A DNA stretch of 49,967 nt from Pedobacter sp. HMWF019 (GTDB lineage Bacteria; Bacteroidota; Bacteroidia; Sphingobacteriales; Sphingobacteriaceae), in NCBI RefSeq assembly GCF_003061025.1, contig NZ_QAIL01000136.1, positions 1-49,967 of the forward strand, in the 5' to 3' direction. Below the pieces are notes generated by a model. It saw nothing but the letters and a program-made list of their open reading frames with translations. It was not told where the DNA came from and did no database searches. The position numbers and the translations under genes are program-made. Numbering within the stretch: the first letter of the stretch is position 1; every line of letters starts with the position of its first letter. Shown piece by piece: positions 43,249 to 49,967 of this stretch.

Positions 43249-44766
43249 CTATGGATTTTGCGTGGCCAGCGGATTGCTCAACACCTCGTCAATTGGTAAA
43301 TAGTAGATGATACGGGGACTGGTATAAGGCACTGTCAGGTTAGGGTAACCTGCTGGTGTTTTTGACAGATCGATATCGGTCTCTTTTAAACCGGTTAGAT
43401 GGTATCCCCAATAAGCCTTGTTCAAGGTCCGCTTATTGCGGAATACATCATAGATCCGATGTCCTTCGAACGCCATCTCTACCCGTTTCTCTGTTAAAAC
43501 AACATCCAGGACGGTACTGCCTGCAGGCACAACTTTATTATAAAGCGAACCTTCCAAACCACGGTTCTTACGGATCATGTCTACATCATCGAGTGCTGCA
43601 GCCGCGGCACCGGTTTTTGCTTCAGCTTCAGCGCGGATCAGGTACATTTCAGCTATCCTGAACATAATTGGTGAGCTTAAATTTGGCCGACTGTTCTGGA
43701 AAGAAAACTTACTGATGTAATATACTTCAATACCATTTTTCTTCTGTACAACACCAGCAGCATCTTTTAACGGAACAATATACGACCAGCGAACATCTTC
43801 AGGATGTGCAGACATGACCGAACGCAGTGAGGAAGAAGCATATTCTTCACCCCAGCCGGAGTTTCCGTCTGAGTAGATCATGGAGGCGATAGAACCAAAT
43901 TTTCCATAGTCATCAACATCGGTAAATGCTATACAGAAAATGGTCTCACTACCGGTAGTTGCATTGGCAAATAAGGCTGGATATGTGGCTTTAGTGGCTA
44001 AAGTAAACTTACCGGAGCTGATCACTTTGCCTGCATATTCAATAGCTTTTGCATTGTCTTCTTTGTAGAGATTAACACGTGCGAGTAAGGACCATGCAGC
44101 TTCTTTTGAGGCATACTGAACGCCTCGGGACAAGGTCATCAAATCCGCAGCTTTTTCAGAATCTGCAATAACGGCGTCGTAGACTTCTTTAACGGTTGAT
44201 CTTGCCTTTTTTGAAGGATCGGTGAGATTTGTCCGCAGAATGACACCTGGAGAATTAGGGTCAACAGTATAGGGCTTCCCAAATAACCTGACTAAATTAA
44301 AATGGCAAAAGGCACGTAAAAAATAGCATTCGCCTAATAACTGATTAGTGGTCGCATCTGTTTTGCCTGATTTTTCTACCGCATCAATAACCGTATTTAC
44401 TCCATTGATAATCTTGTACGATACATACCAATAATAACGGGTATTGCTTTGCGATGGAGAGTGGTCAAGGCTAAAGCTATAGTATAACGGATCGGTTGTA
44501 ACCTGTCCGCAAACAATATCATCACTGGCAAAGTCTGTCAGTTGATAAAACTGACGAAGATACATGTTGTTCTGATCTGTAACTCCGTTAAAAAGGATAT
44601 GATCCTTAAACAAAGCATATGCTCCATTCAATGCATTGGTTAAACCATCTGTAGTGGTAACCAGAGAAGTTGTGCTCATCGCATCACTTGGACTAACTTC
44701 CAGCTTTTTACAGCTGCTTATAGCGATGAAAAACAGAACAAATAAAGTGGATACAATTTTCTTCAT
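43249..44766 (-). CDS. SusD/RagB-like glycan-binding lipoprotein (PUL 3)
   Basis: Outer-membrane lipoprotein of about 505 residues (lipobox AISSC-KKLEVSPSD). SusD features: an N-terminal helical segment TDGLTNALNGAYALFKDHIL, TPR helices with CYFLRAFCHFNLVRLFGKPY, FRIAEMYLIRAEAEAKTG and a C-terminal YLPIDEVLSNPLATQNP. The frame is open further upstream (44835), but the ATG at 44766 begins the signal peptide and is preceded by AAGGAA, one of the few good Shine-Dalgarno matches here. It overlaps the end of susC by a few bases less than the longer frame would. It partners the adjacent SusC. Confidence 0.95.
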   Translation of the reverse strand: MKKIVSTLFVLFFIAISSCKKLEVSPSDAMSTTSLVTTTDGLTNALNGAYALFKDHILFNGVTDQNNMYLRQFYQLTDFASDDIVCGQVTTDPLYYSFSLDHSPSQSNTRYYWYVSYKIINGVNTVIDAVEKSGKTDATTNQLLGECYFLRAFCHFNLVRLFGKPYTVDPNSPGVILRTNLTDPSKKARSTVKEVYDAVIADSEKAADLMTLSRGVQYASKEAAWSLLARVNLYKEDNAKAIEYAGKVISSGKFTLATKATYPALFANATTGSETIFCIAFTDVDDYGKFGSIASMIYSDGNSGWGEEYASSSLRSVMSAHPEDVRWSYIVPLKDAAGVVQKKNGIEVYYISKFSFQNSRPNLSSPIMFRIAEMYLIRAEAEAKTGAAAAALDDVDMIRKNRGLEGSLYNKVVPAGSTVLDVVLTEKRVEMAFEGHRIYDVFRNKRTLNKAYWGYHLTGLKETDIDLSKTPAGYPNLTVPYTSPRIIYYLPIDEVLSNPLATQNP

Positions 44767-44770
44767 TTCC

Positions 44771-47700
44771 TTAAAAATTAAAATTGACAGTGAACAAATA
44801 TTGCCTGTTGTTTGGATATTTAAAATCAGACACACCCGGGGTAGAATAACTACCTGGCGTAATGGTGGTCTGGGGATCCTGACCTAAGAAATTAGAGAAC
44901 GTAGCCACATTATCTGCGGTTACGCCAACCGTGATATTATCCATGCTGATCTTCTTGGCCCAGGCGACCGGCAAGGTGTACGAGAAGGCAACGTTCCTGA
45001 TGGTAAAGTAGCTCCCGTTTTTTAAGTAACGTGTAGAGGTCTCTGTAGAGTTGGCCGAATTTTGGGGACTTGGTTCCGTTGCCTGAGTATCGCCCGGCCC
45101 ACTCCAGATCTTGGAGCCATCAGGCAATTTAATCTGGTTATAATAAGGCTCATGACCATCGTTCATCATAAACCTTAGGTTATTACTGAACACCTTGTTG
45201 CCATAGTTAAAGTAAGTGCTTACCCTTAAATTAAAGTTCTTATACTTAAAGCTGTTGTTAAAACCACCCTGATACTTAGGCAATGCTGAACCGACTTCCT
45301 GATTGGTGGCCTGTGCATAATCTGATGTTTTTTCGCTGGCTACGGCTTTCCCCTCTGTATTGTAAATAATTTTCTCCCAAACTGGTGCCCCAGTTTGTGC
45401 ATCCACACCTAACCACTTTGGCATGTAAAATTCAAAAAGATTACCCCCATTCCGGTAGATCTGTGAAATGCTCCATGAACCGGTTTTTATGATATCTGAA
45501 GGGAAACCTGATAACTTGTTGTTGTTAAAATTAACGGTAAAATCTGTAGTCCATTCAAAGTTCCTGGTCCTTACATTGGTCGAGTTGATCCCCAGTTCAA
45601 TACCTTTATTGGTTACCGTACCTGCATTGTCCCACTTGGTTTCGAAACCAACAGATAAGGGTTGTGAAACCTGTAACAATAAGTTCTTGGTATCATTACG
45701 GTAAAAATCTAATGTTAGATTTACTCTTTTAAACAGACTAATATCCATACCTGCATTGAGCTGGTGTTTACTTTCCCAGGTTAAATTTGGGCTTGCCAAT
45801 TGATAGGGTACTGCACCTACCAATGAATTATATTGAGTAGTAAGAGAGAACAGGCCCAAGTAGCGCGATGCACCGATATCCTGCGTACCGGTAACACCGT
45901 AGCTGGCCCGTAATTTTAAGTTGCTGATGGTCTCGTTGCCCGACAGAAAATCTTCATTACTGGCCGACCATGCTGCCGAAACAGATGGGAAACCACCATA
46001 CTGTTTGCTTGGTGCAAAATTGGAAGAACCATCATATCTGAATGATCCCGACAGGAAATATCTGTTTTTATAATTGTAGTTGACCTGTGATAACAAAGAT
46101 TGTAAAATATACTTGTTGTTAGCGCCATTGACCAGCTGGTTATTGGATACCACATTCAGTACTTTCAAACCCTCCGGTAGTCCTTTACCGGAAGCACCAG
46201 AATATTCATTTTTACTGCTTTCAAAGGCTCCGCCTGCAAAACCACTTAAGCTATGGTTACCAAATTTGAAATCGAATTTAAATAACTGGTTGCTGATGAC
46301 GCCATAATTCAAAGTGTTGAGCTCATCAATATAACCTGTACCATGATAGGTACCTGCAGCCAGTGGCGATACATAATTGGTACCTTTGTCGAATGAGGCA
46401 GACACTCTGTTTGTACTGGCAAAGGTCAACCAGTCTGCGATGCGATAGTTGATCCCCAGGTCGTAGTTTACATTAAACCCTTTATAAGGGTGATCAGAAT
46501 TTTGCACCGTATTAATTGGGTTGATTTTATCTCTTGACCACCATTTAAAGGTAGAATTACCATCTACATAAACTGGATTGCCATTGGCATCATAGGGATT
46601 GTCCCAGGGCATATTGAGAAAGGAATAGTACATATCCATGTAGTCATAACTTCTGCCTTGCGATGCACTAAGGTTAATATTGTTACTGACATCGAGCTTT
46701 TTTGAAAAATGATAGGTGGAGTTTCCACGTAAATTGACACGTTCAAAATTGGTATTGATAAAGGTTCCCTTTTCTTTATAGTAAGATGCACCTACATAAT
46801 AATCGTTCTTTTCTGTTTTGCCGCTGGCGGATAAATAGACGTTATACAAAGGGGCACTTTTAAATGACTCTTTAGACCAGTTATAATCCTGGTTTCTCAA
46901 GGATAAAGGACGCTCTGCATAGAATTTTATCAAGTCTATTTTATAAGAATTGTCGGGAGCGCCTACAATGTAATCCCGGTAAAATTCTTTCTGGTAATCG
47001 TAAAGCTCATTGCTGTTCATGAGCTTCATCTTACCAAAATCGGCTGTTCTAAAACCTGTTGATATTTTGGCTTCAAACCTGGTTTCATTTTGTTTGGCCC
47101 TTTTCGTGGTGATGATGATCACTCCTGCATTTGCTTGCGAGCCATATAAGGCTGTGGCGCCGGCATCTTTCAATATGGTAACGCTTTCTACATCATTAGG
47201 ATCATAATTGCCACCAATAATACCATCTACCACAAATAGCGGGCTTTGGTTTGCATTTACAGAGGATACTCCGCGCAACCTGATCTCCGCGATGGCACCA
47301 GGCGCTCCTGAGCTGTTCACCACCTGCAATCCGGCAACTTTACCCTGCAACATAGAACCAATATCATTGGAGGTTACATCTTTTAATTTTTCGGATGAGA
47401 CCACTGAAACGGCACTTGTCAGTTCACTTTGTTTCTTGGAGTCATATCCCACCACAACGATATCGTTAAGCAAACCAACATCTTCGGCAAGTACAATGGT
47501 TAAGGAGGCCTCTCCGTTAACCGGTACTTCTTTTTTTATGTATCCGATAAAAGACACAATCAATACGGCATGCTCGTCTACATTCTTGAGGGAAAAATTC
47601 CCATTTACATCGGTACTGACTACTTTAAGTTGTCCTTTAACACTCACAGATGCGCCGGGTAAAGGGCTTCCCTGTTTATCCAATACCTTTCCTTTTACAT

Positions 47701-48160
47701 CGATGTTTTTAAAATTCGTATTTCCAGGCTGCATGGGATCAACAGGACGGGGCTTGATCAAAATGGTTTTCCGGTCTACTTTATATATCAGGTTCTGACC
47801 TTTAAGCAAGATTTCCATCACCTGGTCCAGTTCCGAATTTTTAAAGTCTGCATGGATTTTCAATTGACTGTTTACATATTGATCAGAATAGAGTATTCTG
47901 AAACCTGTTTGCTTTTTGATCTCCAGAAAAACCTGCTGCAGCGTGGCATTCTGTTTTGTATAACTGATCTTTTGAGCAAAACCTGCTGCACTGACTTGCA
48001 GTAAGCAGGTGGTGAGAATGACGATGATCAGGTTAACTCTCATTAGTAATTTTCTTTTATTGGTGTTCAGAATTTGCTGAACCACAAAATTCATAAATAA
48101 TAAAAGTTTAGGCAGTAGCCACCAACGCGGCACACCTAGGTTAAAAGCATTTATTTTCAT
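44771..48160 (-). CDS. SusC/RagA-like TonB-dependent transporter with STN domain (PUL 3)
   Basis: Outer-membrane importer of about 1129 residues. A leader of about 40 residues (MKINAFNLGVPRWW...) precedes a conventional signal peptide (MRVNLIIVILTTCLLQVSA), then STN, CarboxypepD_reg-like (VKGKVLDKQGSPLPGASVSV), plug (IVVVGYDSKKQSELTSAVSV) and barrel ending in NFNF. The frame opens at 48232, but that ATG lies inside a strong hairpin arm. The ATG at 48160 has an A/C-rich leader like those of the PUL 1 and PUL 2 susC genes and is preferred. It should import the PUL 3 glycan and signal to FecR. Confidence 0.93.
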   Translation of the reverse strand: MKINAFNLGVPRWWLLPKLLLFMNFVVQQILNTNKRKLLMRVNLIIVILTTCLLQVSAAGFAQKISYTKQNATLQQVFLEIKKQTGFRILYSDQYVNSQLKIHADFKNSELDQVMEILLKGQNLIYKVDRKTILIKPRPVDPMQPGNTNFKNIDVKGKVLDKQGSPLPGASVSVKGQLKVVSTDVNGNFSLKNVDEHAVLIVSFIGYIKKEVPVNGEASLTIVLAEDVGLLNDIVVVGYDSKKQSELTSAVSVVSSEKLKDVTSNDIGSMLQGKVAGLQVVNSSGAPGAIAEIRLRGVSSVNANQSPLFVVDGIIGGNYDPNDVESVTILKDAGATALYGSQANAGVIIITTKRAKQNETRFEAKISTGFRTADFGKMKLMNSNELYDYQKEFYRDYIVGAPDNSYKIDLIKFYAERPLSLRNQDYNWSKESFKSAPLYNVYLSASGKTEKNDYYVGASYYKEKGTFINTNFERVNLRGNSTYHFSKKLDVSNNINLSASQGRSYDYMDMYYSFLNMPWDNPYDANGNPVYVDGNSTFKWWSRDKINPINTVQNSDHPYKGFNVNYDLGINYRIADWLTFASTNRVSASFDKGTNYVSPLAAGTYHGTGYIDELNTLNYGVISNQLFKFDFKFGNHSLSGFAGGAFESSKNEYSGASGKGLPEGLKVLNVVSNNQLVNGANNKYILQSLLSQVNYNYKNRYFLSGSFRYDGSSNFAPSKQYGGFPSVSAAWSASNEDFLSGNETISNLKLRASYGVTGTQDIGASRYLGLFSLTTQYNSLVGAVPYQLASPNLTWESKHQLNAGMDISLFKRVNLTLDFYRNDTKNLLLQVSQPLSVGFETKWDNAGTVTNKGIELGINSTNVRTRNFEWTTDFTVNFNNNKLSGFPSDIIKTGSWSISQIYRNGGNLFEFYMPKWLGVDAQTGAPVWEKIIYNTEGKAVASEKTSDYAQATNQEVGSALPKYQGGFNNSFKYKNFNLRVSTYFNYGNKVFSNNLRFMMNDGHEPYYNQIKLPDGSKIWSGPGDTQATEPSPQNSANSTETSTRYLKNGSYFTIRNVAFSYTLPVAWAKKISMDNITVGVTADNVATFSNFLGQDPQTTITPGSYSTPGVSDFKYPNNRQYLFTVNFNF

Positions 48161-48173
48161 ACTTTTGTTAGCT

Positions 48174-48264
48174 TGGGTTAATACATGAACGGATCTCAAA
48201 TTTGTTTTTAGGGTTAACTCAGATATTGCCATGAAGGTGCTGATACACTTTCATGGCTTTTTTT
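48174..48264 (+). ncRNA. Candidate cis-antisense RNA to the susC leader, PUL 3
   Basis: Plus-strand TACTTTTG (48160-48167) matches the -7 consensus TAnnTTTG and overlaps the susC start. At 48228-48257 lies a 12-bp hairpin (one G-T wobble, 6-base loop) followed by seven T on the plus strand, a textbook intrinsic terminator with no plus-strand gene before it. The transcript would be about 90 bases, antisense to the susC 5' UTR, as for DonS-type RNAs in Bacteroides PULs. The terminator is convincing; the promoter lacks a visible -33 box. Confidence 0.45.
48228..48264 (+). terminator. Plus-strand intrinsic terminator in the fecR-susC gap of PUL 3
   Basis: Stem 48228-48239 with 48246-48257, loop 48240-48245, T-run 48258-48264. 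The orientation is opposite to all genes around it: in the minus sense the T-run becomes an A-run upstream of the hairpin. It therefore ends an antisense transcript rather than fecR or susC mRNA. Confidence 0.75.
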
Positions 48265-48414
48265 CGATGTAGTTTCTTGCTTTATCTGTTCTCAAGAGGA
48301 CTACGCCGTTTTCTTAAAACCACTGGAGATATTAACTTGCTTTGCCTTTGATTCTTTTCATTTTGTTTGGTTTTTAGTTGATGATGTTTTGGTTAGTTGT
48401 GAGGTGGCGAGAGG

Positions 48415-49575
48415 TTATCTGGTGAGTACGATTATTCGCCTCCCTTCAATGGTGAAGCGTGTCGTACTGGTTTCTTCAAGCATATTTAAAACACTGGATA
48501 CATTTTCAAAGCGAGAAATCGATCCTGTAAATGTAGGCATGTGTTCTGGCGGATGGGCATAAATAATCTCTACGTCATACCATCGGGAAACTTTCTTTAA
48601 AATATCAGATAAGGGCTCATTATTAAATGCAAATTCACCGTTTTTCCAGTCAATGACGTCGTTAACGTTCACCTCTCTGACACTAAACTTTTTCCCAGTC
48701 CAGACAGATTGTTCACCTGGCTTTAAAACCACTTGCCGGTTTAATTTTACAGCCCCTTCGAGTAAAGTGGTTTTTACGATTTGCTCATCAGGATAGGCAT
48801 TAATGTCAAAATGGGTACCCAACACTTCTACTTCCTGTGTTCCACTGCTCACAATAAAAGGATGGGATTTATCTTTTGCGACTTCAAAATAAGCTTCCCC
48901 AACCAACTCAACCCTACGTTCATTTAAGGCGGCAAAGGAGGCTGGATATTTTAAAGAAGAGGCCGCATTCAACCAAACTTTGGTTCCATCGGGCAAATGT
49001 AGCTGATACTGCCCTCCTCTTGGGGTTTCAATTCGGTTGTACGCTCTTTCTGCTTTTTTTCCCTGATCGGAAACCGTGTATACCAGTTGTCCGTCGTTGG
49101 TTTTAGTGATCTTCACTCCTGCCTCTACGGCTAGGGTACCGGTTGAGGAATTGCTCAGCGGGATCTTCTTTCCGCTGGCTAGTGTAAGGTAAGCTTTATT
49201 GCTCCCGGCGGGAACATCATTCAGATAAGCTTTAAGGCTGTTTGCCGAGCCCGAGGTCTGGCCCCGGTAAATATACAGTCCGGCACTGACCACCAGGACA
49301 ATACTCGCTGCGGCAGCCACAGTGATCCATGTTGTTCTTTGTCTGAACCATTTTTGCTTTTTATCTTTTTGCAATCTGTCCCACATTTCATCAGAGATTT
49401 CAGTCAGTTCCTTTTCAGAAAGACCTGCTTCATCATGCTGATGGAGTTGATGCAGCCAAAGTTTGGCAATGGTTTCTTCTTCCGGGCTGTAATTACCCGA
49501 ATTTACCTTTTCCAGTACTTCTCTAACATCTTTTTTCATTCTGTTATTGCTTAACAAAAGATATAGACGATTCAT
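48415..49575 (-). CDS. FecR/DUF4974 anti-sigma factor (PUL 3)
   Basis: Anti-sigma regulator of 386 residues: cytoplasmic N-terminal helices, membrane helix at about 83-105 (TTWITVAAAASIVLVVSAGLYIY), periplasmic FecR domain (NRIETPRGGQYQLHLPDGTKVWLN and VEVLGTHFDINAY) and a DUF4974 domain ending EGRRIIVLTR. M13 (49539, MKKDVREVLE) aligns better with the N-termini of the other two FecR proteins and may be the real start. It lies between the PUL 3 sigma gene (82 bases) and susC, the standard order. Confidence 0.93.
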   Translation of the reverse strand: MNRLYLLLSNNRMKKDVREVLEKVNSGNYSPEEETIAKLWLHQLHQHDEAGLSEKELTEISDEMWDRLQKDKKQKWFRQRTTWITVAAAASIVLVVSAGLYIYRGQTSGSANSLKAYLNDVPAGSNKAYLTLASGKKIPLSNSSTGTLAVEAGVKITKTNDGQLVYTVSDQGKKAERAYNRIETPRGGQYQLHLPDGTKVWLNAASSLKYPASFAALNERRVELVGEAYFEVAKDKSHPFIVSSGTQEVEVLGTHFDINAYPDEQIVKTTLLEGAVKLNRQVVLKPGEQSVWTGKKFSVREVNVNDVIDWKNGEFAFNNEPLSDILKKVSRWYDVEIIYAHPPEHMPTFTGSISRFENVSSVLNMLEETSTTRFTIEGRRIIVLTR

Positions 49576-49657
49576 AGAACCGCATTAGGTACACGGGTTT
49601 AAAAAAAATAAAACAAAAACTACAAACAACTGATATACAGTTGAATAATTTAAACAA

Positions 49658-49967
49658 TTACATTTTCATGATCCATAAGATATAGACCAGTACACCTAGT
49701 TTTACCCGGAGATGCTTCAGCGCGCGTTTGAGTTGAGTAGATACGGTATGTTCGGAAATCTCTAATTGTTGAGCAATTTCTCTGGTACTCAAAAAGTTCT
49801 TTCTTTTTAAAATATAGATCTCCCTCATTTTTGAAGGCATAGCGGCTATTTCGCGCTCGATTAAAGCGGTAATATCTTTTTCACGTATTAAATAGTCTGT
49901 TTCTGTAGAATTGATTTCGATGTGATGCTCCCCGCTTTCGGCATATTTCCGAATGATGCCTTTATGT
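49658..49967 (-). CDS. ECF RNA polymerase sigma-70 factor, partial (PUL 3)
   Basis: C-terminal part of a sigma factor; the frame stays open from 49658 to the right edge of the window (about 102 residues visible), so the start lies outside. Visible are the linker (TDYLIREKDITALIEREIA) and region 4 (MPSKMREIYILKRKNFLSTR, EIAQQLEISEHTVSTQLKRA), ending in the hydrophobic tail GVLVYILWIMKM. An internal ATG at 49840 is not the true start because region 4 and the linker begin before it. It should activate PUL 3. Confidence 0.92.
   Translation of the reverse strand, partial: HKGIIRKYAESGEHHIEINSTETDYLIREKDITALIEREIAAMPSKMREIYILKRKNFLSTREIAQQLEISEHTVSTQLKRALKHLRVKLGVLVYILWIMKM

Noticed and set aside
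47208..47798. Plus-strand frame of 196 codons opposite the PUL 3 susC
   Set aside because: Antisense shadow of a strongly coding region; it looks low-complexity Thr/Ser/Leu-rich without recognisable motifs. It also ends well before the terminator at 48228, so it does not explain that terminator.
48161..48232. Longer N-terminus of the PUL 3 SusC starting at 48232
   Set aside because: That ATG lies in the arm of a strong hairpin, and the next ATG (48160) has the A/C-rich leader shared with the other two susC genes.

Overview
The window looks like a chromosomal segment of a glycan-foraging Bacteroidota bacterium, most likely Sphingobacteriaceae (Pedobacter-like). Reasons: three complete or near-complete SusC/SusD polysaccharide utilisation loci (PULs), each headed by an ECF sigma factor and a FecR/DUF4974 anti-sigma factor; SusC proteins carrying an N-terminal STN signalling domain; lipoproteins with SS/AC-K-K lipoboxes; A-rich leaders with little Shine-Dalgarno; and AT-rich intergenic DNA. 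The genus is inference, since no rRNA or marker gene is present. All genes except the first one are on the minus strand. No tRNA, rRNA, CRISPR array or insertion sequence was seen, and no stretch longer than 300 bases lacks a gene.

Layout, left to right. (1) 1-10 kb, housekeeping and accessory: a DUF2911 protein (+), then on the minus strand a Na+/solute symporter, a hidden 43-residue membrane protein, a secreted PIG-L deacetylase, a LEA14-like lipoprotein, DoxX, a TetR regulator, an AlkB-like dioxygenase and a 7TMR-DISM histidine kinase. (2) 10.0-23.3 kb, PUL 1: sigma, FecR, SusC, SusD, DUF5018-like lipoprotein, a GH123/DUF6067-like protein, GH16, GH35. (3) 23.4-33.7 kb, PUL 2: sigma, FecR, SusC, SusD, GH27, GH101-like protein. 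(4) 33.9-50.0 kb, PUL 3: sigma (cut by the window end), FecR, SusC, SusD, PKD/SusE-like lipoprotein, NagX/HGSNAT-like membrane protein, DUF4874/DUF4832 lipoprotein, GH31, beta-helix lipoprotein, N-acetylhexosamine 1-kinase-like enzyme, GH109.

Taken together the enzymes point to galactose- and N-acetylgalactosamine-containing glycans: alpha-GalNAc (GH109, GH101-like), alpha-Gal (GH27, GH31), beta-Gal (GH35), an endo-acting GH16, and cytosolic phosphorylation of the released HexNAc. Mucin-type O-glycans, or a microbial polymer such as fungal galactosaminogalactan, are both compatible. SusC/D would import oligosaccharides, the SusC STN domain would signal through FecR, and the cognate ECF sigma would raise expression of its own PUL.

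The most interesting non-coding signal is in the three fecR-susC gaps. Each carries a plus-strand TAnnTTTG (-7 promoter-like) motif overlapping the susC start. This is followed within 60-115 bases by plus-strand hairpins, two of them textbook U-tract terminators with no plus-strand gene to serve. This matches the arrangement of DonS-type cis-antisense RNAs known from Bacteroides PULs. Two large nested inverted repeats also stand out: one buries the PIG-L start codon (5151-5215) and one lies just upstream of the PUL 2 sigma gene (33756-33818).
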